Origin: Pedobacter cryoconitis
Lineage (GTDB): Bacteria > Bacteroidota > Bacteroidia > Sphingobacteriales > Sphingobacteriaceae
Assembly: GCA_019352875.1 (NCBI GenBank)
Contig: JAAAFW010000006.1
Coordinates: 898,284 to 962,283, forward strand
Reading direction: 5' to 3'
DNA: 64,000 nucleotides
Numbering within the stretch: position 1 is the first letter of the stretch; each line of letters begins with the position of its first letter. Positions 36,124 through 44,857 of this stretch are shown here, in pieces. The position numbers and the translations under genes were made by a program. Below the pieces are notes generated by a model that made no database searches, was not told the DNA's origin, and saw only the letters and a list, made by a program, of their open reading frames with translations.

Positions 36124-37455
36124 ATGAGTAAAGTATTTACAATCGCTGAAGGACTGGAGAACATGGGTGCTTTACGCACCGGTGGCCAGGGTTCAGTATA
36201 CAAAGGCAGGAGGTACGGGCCTATAATTACAGCGGTGAAAATTCTACCTACACCAGTACATGCTGAAGGCCCGGAAGATAAAAATTTCAGCAGTTTTCAA
36301 AATGAAGTTGAAAAACTTAAGAAAGTTAATGAACAGCCTAATCCGAACATCGTTAAAATTCTCAATTCAGGAATAACAGAAAGCGGTTCTTTTCCATTTA
36401 TCGAAATGGAATTTATTGCTGGTCCGGATCTGGAAGAATTACTGGCCGCTCCGCATGATCCTGTTTTTACTATTAAAGAGGTAATTAAGGTGGCCGATCA
36501 CCTGGCTAATGCGCTGGCACATTGCCACGGGTTTATGGTCAGGCATGGAGATATAAAAAGTAATAATATCAAATTTAACGTACATACAGGCAACTATGTT
36601 CTGCTTGATTTCGGGTTGTCGGTTATGTCCGATGAGCAGCGGCGCACCAGTATACGGCATGCCGGGGCGATAGAATTCATGGCACCGGAGCAAAGTGAAG
36701 GCCAGATGCTGGCAGAAACTGATATTTATAGTTATGGTATTATACTTTATGAATTGCTTGCCGGCCAGGTTCCGTTTCCCTTAAAAGATCAGGGACAGAA
36801 ATCCAGAAATGAGGTGCTGGTAGGTCATCTTGAGCAGGCAGTTCCTGATTTACAGGAGTTGAGAGCGAAAAATATTCCCGGAAATTGGTCTGATGAGAAA
36901 AAACAGCAGGAAATGCAGGTTCCCGCCTGGTTAGTGGCTATTATAAGTCGTTGTCTGGAAAAGAAACCATCAGACCGGTATGCAGACGGGCTTGCTTTAC
37001 AAGAAGCGCTTATCCGCGATAGTGTAAATGCACCTGCAGACATTGTAGCTGATCAGCATGCAATTCAATTACTTGAGCAAGAAAATACCCGTCTGCAGAC
37101 CCAGTTAAGGAATATGCAGAATGCCCAACAGGAAAGAAGGGCAGAGGAGGGCGTTGTCGTTCTCTCGAAAGCCGTTTTTTTTGTGTTGATTCTTGCCGGT
37201 GCGTGTATGTTCGCTTTACTTTGCTACTTCCTTTTAACAGGCCCTGCAAAAAGTACTAAGCCAGTTAAAACACCTGTAGAAAACAGGAAAGATATCCCGG
37301 TTCAGGAGGAAGAGAAGGACCACGGCTATAGCTGGGATAAAGATAGCGTTGAAGATACCAAACCAAAAGATACTTTACCGGTACAATTAAAGCCCGTACC
37401 TTTACCACAAACAGATACAACCCTTCTTAATTTAGATACAACCATCCATTTTTAG
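36124..37455 (+). CDS. Membrane-anchored Ser/Thr protein kinase (PknB-like)
   Basis: The 443-residue protein has a complete Hanks-type kinase domain (about 8-298): glycine loop TGGQGSVYKG (19-28), Lys39 in AVK, helix C Glu61, catalytic Asp143 in HGDIKSNN (HGD instead of HRD), DFG at 162-164 and APE at 187-189. Next come a predicted coiled coil (311-342), one membrane span (350-371) and an extracytoplasmic tail of about 70 residues rich in Pro, Lys and Asp, with no PASTA repeats. HGD in place of HRD suggests it may not need activation-loop phosphorylation. It opens a tightly spaced gene set with PP2C, FHA and SEDS-PBP genes, so envelope growth is the likely target. Confidence 0.9.
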   Translation: MSKVFTIAEGLENMGALRTGGQGSVYKGRRYGPIITAVKILPTPVHAEGPEDKNFSSFQNEVEKLKKVNEQPNPNIVKILNSGITESGSFPFIEMEFIAGPDLEELLAAPHDPVFTIKEVIKVADHLANALAHCHGFMVRHGDIKSNNIKFNVHTGNYVLLDFGLSVMSDEQRRTSIRHAGAIEFMAPEQSEGQMLAETDIYSYGIILYELLAGQVPFPLKDQGQKSRNEVLVGHLEQAVPDLQELRAKNIPGNWSDEKKQQEMQVPAWLVAIISRCLEKKPSDRYADGLALQEALIRDSVNAPADIVADQHAIQLLEQENTRLQTQLRNMQNAQQERRAEEGVVVLSKAVFFVLILAGACMFALLCYFLLTGPAKSTKPVKTPVENRKDIPVQEEEKDHGYSWDKDSVEDTKPKDTLPVQLKPVPLPQTDTTLLNLDTTIHF

Positions 37456-37469
37456 TCCAATAAAGCATT

Positions 37470-38435
37470 ATGGCTGATAAACCTACATTTTGGAAAAGAA
37501 CAGGCTTACAGGATCTGTTTCTTCCTGCTTCAAAAAAATCATTAACTCCTGAAGTCAAAAGCCTGAGTCCTGATGAAGTATACCAGTACATTTTGGAGAA
37601 ATTCAAGTCTTCGATTGAAGAGTTATCTTTTGCAAATCGCGTTGTATTTTATCATGAATACATTATATGCTTTAATGAAGCCGATTACAAAGAATTTCTT
37701 GCGCATAAACAGGGCCTGTTTGGGATTATCGTACATGAATGTGTAAGCCAGTTTTATGCAATACTAGCTGCTAAACGGAAAGCCGGAAAAACAGTGATGC
37801 CTTCAGGCTCAAAATGGGTCTTTAGGCTGGTCTCTCATCCTGATTATAATCGTGGTGATAAAGGATTTATTGGTAAATTATTACCAGAAAGCCATCAGAA
37901 AGAAGAAAATTTGCGGGTTACTTTTATTCCCAGACAGACTGGCATAGCAGAGACCTTAGATCTGAACCAGGAAATGTTAAGTGGTTTCACTTATTATAGC
38001 GAAGGATATTACGAGCTTCCTTTTGAGACCGATTTGCAGGTTCCGCAGGTCGAAGATCAGCAAAAGGCAAAGAGGTTCTCAGGGAAGAAAGGTTTTGCAA
38101 AACTGGAGATTATGATGCCTGATGTGAGGTTTAGAGGAAAGAAAGTGGAGTATCTGATGGAGAAAGAAGATCTGTTGGTGTCCGGGCAGGACGGGAATAA
38201 CTCGGACCAGGATAATTTTTATATTCCTTCAGAATGGGTAAATAGCCCACATTTGCGTATTGTGTATAGAAAATCAGAGGAGAAGCTGTATTTAGCTACC
38301 TTTGGCGAAAAGACCTTGTTAAATGAACAGGAATTACCTTCTTCAAGCCCGGCGGAGCCGATATGGACAGAATTGCCTTATAACTCAAAAGTCCTGCTTA
38401 ATGGGATTATAGGAATGAATATTTACAAACCCTAA
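37470..38435 (+). CDS. Unknown protein with a degenerate FHA-like C terminus
   Basis: The 321-residue protein has no signal peptide or membrane span. Residues about 40-170 form an uncharacterised domain (ILEKFKSSIEELSFANRVVFYHEYIICF...). Residues about 205-321 follow the strand order of an FHA fold (LEIMMPDVRFRGKKVEYLMEKEDLLVSG, YIPSEWVNSPHLRIVYR, YLATFGEKTLLNEQEL, ELPYNSKVLLNGIIGMNIYK), but the phosphothreonine-binding Arg and Ser of a normal FHA are not apparent (SPHLR occupies the SxxH place). It starts 14 bases after the kinase gene. An FHA-related adaptor for the kinase is inferred, partly by analogy to FhaA. Confidence 0.55.
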   Translation: MADKPTFWKRTGLQDLFLPASKKSLTPEVKSLSPDEVYQYILEKFKSSIEELSFANRVVFYHEYIICFNEADYKEFLAHKQGLFGIIVHECVSQFYAILAAKRKAGKTVMPSGSKWVFRLVSHPDYNRGDKGFIGKLLPESHQKEENLRVTFIPRQTGIAETLDLNQEMLSGFTYYSEGYYELPFETDLQVPQVEDQQKAKRFSGKKGFAKLEIMMPDVRFRGKKVEYLMEKEDLLVSGQDGNNSDQDNFYIPSEWVNSPHLRIVYRKSEEKLYLATFGEKTLLNEQELPSSSPAEPIWTELPYNSKVLLNGIIGMNIYKP

Positions 38436-38436
38436 G

Positions 38437-38526
38437 ATGGAAAAATATCTGTCAATAGCCTTATTTTTATTAGTGCTGGCTATGCTGGTCCTACATTTTG
38501 CAGAAATTAGAAAATCACAAAGATAA
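38437..38526 (+). CDS. 29-residue single-span membrane microprotein
   Basis: The frame MEKYLSIALFLLVLAMLVLH plus FAEIRKSQR begins one base after the stop of the preceding gene and its TAA overlaps the next ATG (TAATG). It is a hydrophobic helix of about 18 residues with a short basic tail, which predicts a cytoplasmic C terminus. The tight coupling on both sides supports translation. No homology is recognised; a membrane adaptor in the kinase-phosphatase system, or simply translational coupling, are the options. Confidence 0.6.
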   Translation: MEKYLSIALFLLVLAMLVLHFAEIRKSQR

Positions 38527-40073
38527 TGACTGATCATCTTTTTGGAATAACAGATCCCGGACTAGTAAGGGACAATAACGAGGACGTTTTTATTGCTGCA
38601 GAACTGATGCAGCAGAAATACCTGATCGCTGGAGTAATAGATGGTGTGGGTGGTTATGCAGGTGGTGAGATCGCTTCAGCATTAACTAAGGATTGCTTGT
38701 TACGCGAACTAACCGGCGAAATAGCAGAGCCGCAATTGGCCCTGCTTCAGGCTTTGTTTCTGGCCAATGAAAAAATACTGTTTGAAAAGAAGACGGACCA
38801 GGAACTTGCAGATATGGCTTGTGTGGCTAGTATTGCAATTATTGACTGCGCACAAAATATACTGCATTACGTACATGTAGGCGATACACGCTTGTACCTT
38901 TACCGGGATCAAAGCCTGATTAAGATTAGTCAGGATCAAAGTTTTGTAGGCTTTCTGGAAGATTCAGGACGGCTTACAGAGGCTGCCGCAATGCAACATC
39001 CAAAGAGGAATCAGATCAATCAGGCTTTAGGGCTGGTACCTGTTGCGGACATGCCCGATAATTATATCGAAACAGGTACCTCGCCATTTTTACCAGGCGA
39101 TCTGTTATTAGTTTGCAGTGACGGATTAACCGATATGATCAGTCAGCAGGAAATAAGCACCGTACTGGAGCAGGATATCCCGATTGAAGAAAAAGCAGTA
39201 AGCCTGATTTACCTTGCCAATACTGCCGGAGGAAAAGACAATATCACAGTCGTACTGGCCAAAAACACGAGGATTCCTGTAAAACCTGTTGCCGAAGATG
39301 CACCCGTAAACCGTATACGCACTGCAGATGAACAGATATCAGAAAAAACAGGGCAGGAAGAATTGCCTTTTGTTTTCGAAACAGAAAATCAATTCAGAAC
39401 TGAAATTACACCGCAGGCAGACCTCTCTGAAGTAGAGGAACCCGTGATAACTCTGCCCTTACAAAGTAACAGGCATCAGCATGCTAAACCGGAGATACCA
39501 GAAGAAGAGATTGGAAGCCATCAAAGAAATCATAATCTCATCATGCTCGGTTGCTTTCTGCTCACCCTGTTACTGGGAGCTGCAGTATGGTGGTTCTTTA
39601 GAAGCCGTACCGACAGCGATAACCGGGAGAAAGTTGTTACGGCAATTCCTGCTTTGCTACCTGCTGAAAAAAAAATATCAGCACTGCTGGCTGGTTTTAA
39701 AGGAGACACTTTAAAGCTGAACACTAAAGATTATAACGGAATTATCAGACTCACCAGAACTATACAGATCAGTCGGGATAGTCTTGTGATCGTTGCCGAA
39801 GGACCATTGTCTTTAGTTAAAGATAGTTTGTTCCAGGGGGAAGCTGCAATTAAATTCACTGGAAATCAACGTTCGGTTCATCTGAATGGCATAAAAATTA
39901 GTGGATTTGAAACCGGGATTATTACAGCTGAACACGGATTGGTACTTAAGAATGTAATATTCGAAAATTGCGGCGTAGCATTGGAGAGCCGGTTTGCTTT
40001 TAAAAATAATGAGTCCGTTTCCGGTAGTATCTCAAAGAATAGTTTCCGTATGGATACTTCGGGTAAAAAATAA
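38526..40073 (+). CDS. Membrane-anchored PP2C-type Ser/Thr phosphatase
   Basis: The 515-residue protein has a full PPM/PP2C domain (1-247): GITDPGLVRDNNED with Asp20, VIDGVGGYAGGE with Asp39, HVGDTRLYLYR, CSDGLTDM with Asp199 and GGKDNITVVL with Asp238, so the metal ligands are present. A linker follows, then one membrane span (338-358) and about 155 extracytoplasmic residues whose final part (HLNGIKISGFETGIITAEHGLVLKNVIFENCGVAL) looks like beta-helix repeats. It presumably reverses phosphorylation by the kinase two genes upstream. The extracytoplasmic domain is unlike the short tails of PstP and may sense the envelope. Its start overlaps the microprotein stop by one base. Confidence 0.9.
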   Translation: MTDHLFGITDPGLVRDNNEDVFIAAELMQQKYLIAGVIDGVGGYAGGEIASALTKDCLLRELTGEIAEPQLALLQALFLANEKILFEKKTDQELADMACVASIAIIDCAQNILHYVHVGDTRLYLYRDQSLIKISQDQSFVGFLEDSGRLTEAAAMQHPKRNQINQALGLVPVADMPDNYIETGTSPFLPGDLLLVCSDGLTDMISQQEISTVLEQDIPIEEKAVSLIYLANTAGGKDNITVVLAKNTRIPVKPVAEDAPVNRIRTADEQISEKTGQEELPFVFETENQFRTEITPQADLSEVEEPVITLPLQSNRHQHAKPEIPEEEIGSHQRNHNLIMLGCFLLTLLLGAAVWWFFRSRTDSDNREKVVTAIPALLPAEKKISALLAGFKGDTLKLNTKDYNGIIRLTRTIQISRDSLVIVAEGPLSLVKDSLFQGEAAIKFTGNQRSVHLNGIKISGFETGIITAEHGLVLKNVIFENCGVALESRFAFKNNESVSGSISKNSFRMDTSGKK

Positions 40074-40075
40074 AG

Positions 40076-43000
40076 ATGCAGAAATTGAGCACAACAAATT
40101 CTGGGAGGTTTACAGAGCGTTTGCTATTGATAGCCGGTATAATCATTTTGGGTATGTTTTTCTTCAGACTTCAGGTGAAACTGGAGGAGAAGATGCTTAC
40201 TGTACCTGAAAAATTAAAAGCCGGTAAAATTGTCAATTTGAATGCGCCAGATCTCAAAAAATCCTTTGCAGATCTGCTGAGGCAGGAATATTATCTCACT
40301 GATCAAAAGGATATTAATCTGATTAGTACGATAGCAGATAGTGTTATCAATTCATCATCAGCTGAACTGACTACGATTGGGGAGCTGAATAAAAAAAGAT
40401 TTAATATCGATGCAGGCAGAGCGGAGATCCAGGGAGGTGAGGTCGTTAAAAGCAGGCTGGATTATTCCCGGGCACTTCTTGGATTTAGTTTTTACGGACA
40501 ACCAGCTGACCTGCCAAATGAAGTGCAGGTGGGTCCCGGCGCCGGAGAAATCTCCGGAAGGGTGGTACAGGGTACGACGGGTGAAGCAGCAGGAGTACTT
40601 ATCAGGCTGAATGCTGTTATTCCTGCTGATAGTTTAGAGCAGAAACCAGTTACAGCCTACGTCAGAACGGGAGCAGATGGATCTTATCGCTTTAGCGGAT
40701 TAACTGAGGACATGTCATTTGAGGTACTACCTATACAACCGGGAAAGGAGTTCGGACAGGTAAAAGGAGTTCAGGAACTGCATGGCAGTAAACGAATTAA
40801 CTTCAGATCGGAACAGCATACTATCCGGCTGATTGCTCCCTCGGTATTTAATCAGCTAAAAAAAGACGGCGCACTAATTGTCCGTACACCAGAACAGTTC
40901 CGGAACGGTTTTTACTGGATAACAGGATTGTTTTTCGCTGCTTTTATTGGGCTCCACCTTTTGATGAGCATCAGGTTTCCTACTGCCGATCAATTTATTC
41001 TGCCCATTATATTTTTATTAAGTGGTATTTCGCTGCTAACGCTGCTGAGCCTGCAAGATCCATTAAGAGACCGTTTTCTAGCGATTGATTCGGTCAGGTA
41101 TTTATTGATAGGACTATCGGCACTGTCCCTCTTATTGTTTGCTAACCTGCGTAAACTCCATCCCGATTCATCCTTTTACCAGCTATATTTATTCCGTATG
41201 CCTGGAGCCGTTAACGGATGGCCCTGGATCGCGGGAGCCATGTTTATTCTTGCGCTGACTTTACTTTTCGGGGCCGGTCCTCAGGGAAGCGGAGTTCGGG
41301 TTAATCTGCTGGGTGTTCAGCCCAGCGAACTGGTTAAATACCTTACTGTTGTATTTCTTGCAGGATTTTTTACCAGGAATGAATCATTCATATCTTCTTA
41401 TGCAAGCTGGAACAAGAGATGGCAGTTTTTCTCTTTTGCATTACTGGCTATTCTGGTTACCCTACTTCTTTTTCTTTTGCTTGGTGACCTTGGACCGGCC
41501 ATGGTCATTTGTTTTACCTTTATCTTTCTGTTCTCATTTTCAAGAGGAGACTTTATGCAGATGGCTGGCTTCGTGCTGCTGTTTGTTCTTTGCTGCTGGA
41601 TAAGTGGTAATGTCTGGTTGAGTATTGCCCTGACCGCGGCTGTGCTTGTCATCCGAACCAAATTATTAAGAAAAACGATAAGCGAGTCTTCAGTGATGGC
41701 TTTAGTTGTGCTATCCGCATTTTTGACAATAGATCAGCTGCCATTGTTAGATAAGGTGATTCCCGGTCCGGTAGCCAGACTTTCAGACCGGAAAGCGATA
41801 TGGCATGACGCCTGGGAAAATGAAGTTTATGGTGGTGATCAGGTTGCCAATGGGTTATGGGCTATGGCAAGCGGAGGTTTGAAAGGACAGGGTATAGGTG
41901 AAGGTTATGGGAAGACAATACCAGAGGGCCATACAGACATGATCCTTCCTGTTATCGCCGAAGAGTTTGGTCTGGCTGGAATAGCCTGTGTATTTGTATT
42001 GTTTATGCTCTATCTGCACCGTTCTTTTATCATTGGCCGGGCAGCTGGAACCCCGTTACTTTTTTATCTCAGTGCGGGAGTCGGTCTGAGCACGTTTGTA
42101 CAATTTATATTGATAGCAGGGGGCTCTACAGGGGCATTGCCTTTGAGTGGTGTATCTCTTCCGCTGCTCAGTTACGGCGGGTCATCCATGATCATTAATT
42201 TGTCGGCTGCAGGATTTTTACTTTCTGCATCTAAAGTTAAAGGAACAGCTGTTCAACTCAAATATATGCAGAACAGTCAGGATCATAATCTTGTTCCTGC
42301 ATTGGTAACCGCACTGGCTGCTGTAGGTTTACTCACTGTTCATGCATCAAGATACAGCCTGTTTCCATCTAGTTGGATTGTCAAACCAGCGCTGGTAGCC
42401 GACCGGAGCGGTAGCCGTCTTTTTAGTTATAATCCCAGAATCGGCATCTTATTGCAGAAACTGGAAGCTGGAAATTTATACGACCGAAACGGGCTGTTGC
42501 TGGCTACTAGTGATCCTGAACAAATCAGCCGGCAGCATGCTGCACTATCCGCGGCCGGAATCAGCAGTTATGATCTGGATTCAGCAGTACATAGCCGGTC
42601 AACAAGATATTACCCTTTTCAGGAGCAGCTTTTTTTCTGGACTGGTGATGCTAATACAGGCGTCTTCAGCGGTGGAATTAATGGATACTTTGCCGAGTAT
42701 CAGCATGCTGCGGAACTCAGAGGGTTTAAATTACCGGCTACAGATATATCCATTACGGCATCAAAATACAAAGAAGACAGGTTTCTGCCGGCAAATACCA
42801 AAGAAATGACTGTCAGCCGTAAAGATTACAGTGAGCTGTTACCAATTCTGACCTCAGGACTGGATACTAATGAGATTGCGAAATTTAAAAAGAAAGATCG
42901 CAATGTCCGGTTAGCTGTGGATGCAGCTTTGCAGACCAGACTGCAACAGGCGATGGTTCGAAATTCTGCTATCAGCGGGAACCGTGTATCGGTTGTAGTT

Positions 43001-44008
43001 ATGTCATCATCTACGGGAGATGTACTGGCTTCTGCAGCCTATCCTTTACCACCAGTTCATGATTGGGAAGCGCTTACGATGCCTGTTGTTGAGCAACGTA
43101 AACTTCCTGTATGGTATAATACTGCGGACCCGGGTTTTACTGTGGCCACACAACCAGGTTCGACCGTTAAAATATTAACTGCTCTTGCAGGTTTTAATCA
43201 GCTGGGAATTTCAGCGGCTGAGAAGACATTTCTGGTCAGACCCGGAGAAAGGATACGAACCGGCGGAGCGGAACCAGATGAAACCGGAAATATAAATATG
43301 GAACAGGCGATTGTACGTTCAAACAACGTCTACTTTATTAAACTGGCCAATGAAGCTAAGTTAGGAGAGCAACTGGCGTCACTCTATCTCAAAACGGGAA
43401 TGTTCCTGAATGGGGTAGGAGGATATTATTATGGGCGTAAAGCAGTAGATCCGGAACAAATTGAAAAATGGACAAAGTATTGGAACAAAACCGTTTTTAA
43501 TTTGCCTTATCATCCCGAAAATATTTATAAATACAGAGCTTCCGGTATTTCGGGGATTGCGTGGGGTCAGGGAGAACTGATTTCTACTCCTGCATCTGTG
43601 GCCAGAGTAGCTTCAGGTATTGCAAATCATGGAGAAATGATTCCAAATCGTTATGCACTCAGTTTGAATGGACAGGCTGTTCCTGTTGGAACACCTGTGA
43701 AACTGGCAGATAAAGCCAGTTATGCTGGTTTGATCCAATCTTATATGATTCAACAAAGTGCACCCAGAACTGCAGCATTCGGTATTTCAGTGGCTGGAAA
43801 AACAGGGACGCCTGAAAGAATGCTAAAAGGGAAGAAAGTAAACGACGGATGGTATGTTTTCTTTGCTCCCGATGAACATGGAAATGGTGAAACCGTTGTT
43901 TGTATTCGCATTGAAGCAACCAGAGGCTCTTCAGATGCCACACGTCTGGCCGCAGAAACCGTTGTTCCTATATTAAGGCAACAGGGATATATAACCAGTA
44001 TTCAATAA
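40076..44008 (+). CDS. SEDS glycosyltransferase (RodA/FtsW) fused to class B PBP transpeptidase
   Basis: A single 1310-residue frame. Residues 15-31 are a membrane span. About 32-274 are extracytoplasmic and include a carboxypeptidase-regulatory/CNA-like beta domain near 156-240 (GEISGRVVQGTTGEAAGVLIRL). About 278-720 are a polytopic SEDS domain with GLKGQGIGEGYGKTIPEGHTDMILPVIAEEFG, holding the putative catalytic Asp621, and GVSLPLLSYGGSSM. A span near 735-755 leads into a class B PBP: Ser1029-T-V-Lys1032 (SxxK), Ser1082-N-Asn1084 (SxN), Lys1242-T-G (KTG). Both halves keep their catalytic residues, so it should polymerise and cross-link peptidoglycan as one chain. It starts 2 bases after the PP2C gene. 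The order matches separate rodA-pbpA genes in Actinobacteria. Confidence 0.93.
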   Translation: MQKLSTTNSGRFTERLLLIAGIIILGMFFFRLQVKLEEKMLTVPEKLKAGKIVNLNAPDLKKSFADLLRQEYYLTDQKDINLISTIADSVINSSSAELTTIGELNKKRFNIDAGRAEIQGGEVVKSRLDYSRALLGFSFYGQPADLPNEVQVGPGAGEISGRVVQGTTGEAAGVLIRLNAVIPADSLEQKPVTAYVRTGADGSYRFSGLTEDMSFEVLPIQPGKEFGQVKGVQELHGSKRINFRSEQHTIRLIAPSVFNQLKKDGALIVRTPEQFRNGFYWITGLFFAAFIGLHLLMSIRFPTADQFILPIIFLLSGISLLTLLSLQDPLRDRFLAIDSVRYLLIGLSALSLLLFANLRKLHPDSSFYQLYLFRMPGAVNGWPWIAGAMFILALTLLFGAGPQGSGVRVNLLGVQPSELVKYLTVVFLAGFFTRNESFISSYASWNKRWQFFSFALLAILVTLLLFLLLGDLGPAMVICFTFIFLFSFSRGDFMQMAGFVLLFVLCCWISGNVWLSIALTAAVLVIRTKLLRKTISESSVMALVVLSAFLTIDQLPLLDKVIPGPVARLSDRKAIWHDAWENEVYGGDQVANGLWAMASGGLKGQGIGEGYGKTIPEGHTDMILPVIAEEFGLAGIACVFVLFMLYLHRSFIIGRAAGTPLLFYLSAGVGLSTFVQFILIAGGSTGALPLSGVSLPLLSYGGSSMIINLSAAGFLLSASKVKGTAVQLKYMQNSQDHNLVPALVTALAAVGLLTVHASRYSLFPSSWIVKPALVADRSGSRLFSYNPRIGILLQKLEAGNLYDRNGLLLATSDPEQISRQHAALSAAGISSYDLDSAVHSRSTRYYPFQEQLFFWTGDANTGVFSGGINGYFAEYQHAAELRGFKLPATDISITASKYKEDRFLPANTKEMTVSRKDYSELLPILTSGLDTNEIAKFKKKDRNVRLAVDAALQTRLQQAMVRNSAISGNRVSVVVMSSSTGDVLASAAYPLPPVHDWEALTMPVVEQRKLPVWYNTADPGFTVATQPGSTVKILTALAGFNQLGISAAEKTFLVRPGERIRTGGAEPDETGNINMEQAIVRSNNVYFIKLANEAKLGEQLASLYLKTGMFLNGVGGYYYGRKAVDPEQIEKWTKYWNKTVFNLPYHPENIYKYRASGISGIAWGQGELISTPASVARVASGIANHGEMIPNRYALSLNGQAVPVGTPVKLADKASYAGLIQSYMIQQSAPRTAAFGISVAGKTGTPERMLKGKKVNDGWYVFFAPDEHGNGETVVCIRIEATRGSSDATRLAAETVVPILRQQGYITSIQ

Positions 44009-44022
44009 AATATAATTAACTT

Positions 44023-44814
44023 ATGTTCTCTAAATTTTGGAAAGATAAACAGCAGGACCAGTCCGATCCCAAACAATTAAGGGCGGTTATACTTGATTTT
44101 GTGAAGTCAGAAATTCTTCCGCTGGAAGGTGGAGAAGGACGGCATCTGCAATTGTTAAAGTTGTTTCTGTTTCCTCAGGCGGAGGACCGGTTTTTATACG
44201 AGGCAGCTATCCAATCTGCAGACCTGTCTCTTTTAAAAGACGAAATACAGCGTATTGCAGATAACTATGCTGTTGATTTACCTTTAAACTGGCAAATGGA
44301 GGTGCATTTTACAGCTGATTTACCTTCGGGTAGTAAGAAGAGTCCGTTTCTGCCGGTGAGCCTGGAATTTGGCAGTATCCCGGTTCCGGAAGTATTACAG
44401 ATAGAAAAGGCCGTTTTGAAAATACTGGCTGGTAAAGCCGTTCATGAAAGCTATATCATCCTGCCCGGCAGCAGGATAAATCTAGGACGGGAAGAACGTG
44501 TACAGCTAAGGGATAATAGTATCCGTATAAACGATATAGCCTTCCCGGCAGAACTACACGAAGGAAATAAGTATATCAGCAGGCAGCATGCGCATCTTGA
44601 ATGGGATGAACCATCCCGGACTTTCCGTTTGTTCGCAGACGAGGGCGGGGTGCCACCTGGCAATAAAACTAAAATCCGGTCTGCAGCTGATGAAAGTTTG
44701 CACAAATTGAATTCGATGCAGGTTGGTTATACACTAAAACCTGGAGATCAAGTGATATTGGGCGATCAGATAGTTATTTCCTTTAATTCATGGACTGAAA
44801 AGTCTAGTGTATAA
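44023..44814 (+). CDS. FHA-domain protein with FhaA-like N-terminal region
   Basis: The 263-residue cytoplasmic protein has an N-terminal helical/beta domain (about 15-125) and a C-terminal FHA domain (about 140-260). The phosphothreonine-recognition motifs are present: GR at 155-156, SRQHA at 186-190 and an NKT turn near 214. The two-part layout recalls actinobacterial FhaA (DUF3662 plus FHA), though homology of the N-terminal part is not established. It follows the SEDS-PBP gene by 14 bases and is the likely reader of phosphorylated Thr made by the kinase. Confidence 0.85.
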   Translation: MFSKFWKDKQQDQSDPKQLRAVILDFVKSEILPLEGGEGRHLQLLKLFLFPQAEDRFLYEAAIQSADLSLLKDEIQRIADNYAVDLPLNWQMEVHFTADLPSGSKKSPFLPVSLEFGSIPVPEVLQIEKAVLKILAGKAVHESYIILPGSRINLGREERVQLRDNSIRINDIAFPAELHEGNKYISRQHAHLEWDEPSRTFRLFADEGGVPPGNKTKIRSAADESLHKLNSMQVGYTLKPGDQVILGDQIVISFNSWTEKSSV

Positions 44815-44857
44815 GCTTATTTCGTAGTTTAGCGGATATTTTGAGAAAATCCCCTTT

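Noticed and set aside
36124..44814. Type VI secretion or phage-defence cluster (kinase, FHA, PP2C)
   Set aside because: No TssB/C, VgrG, ClpV or nuclease-type effector is present; instead the central gene is a peptidoglycan synthase.
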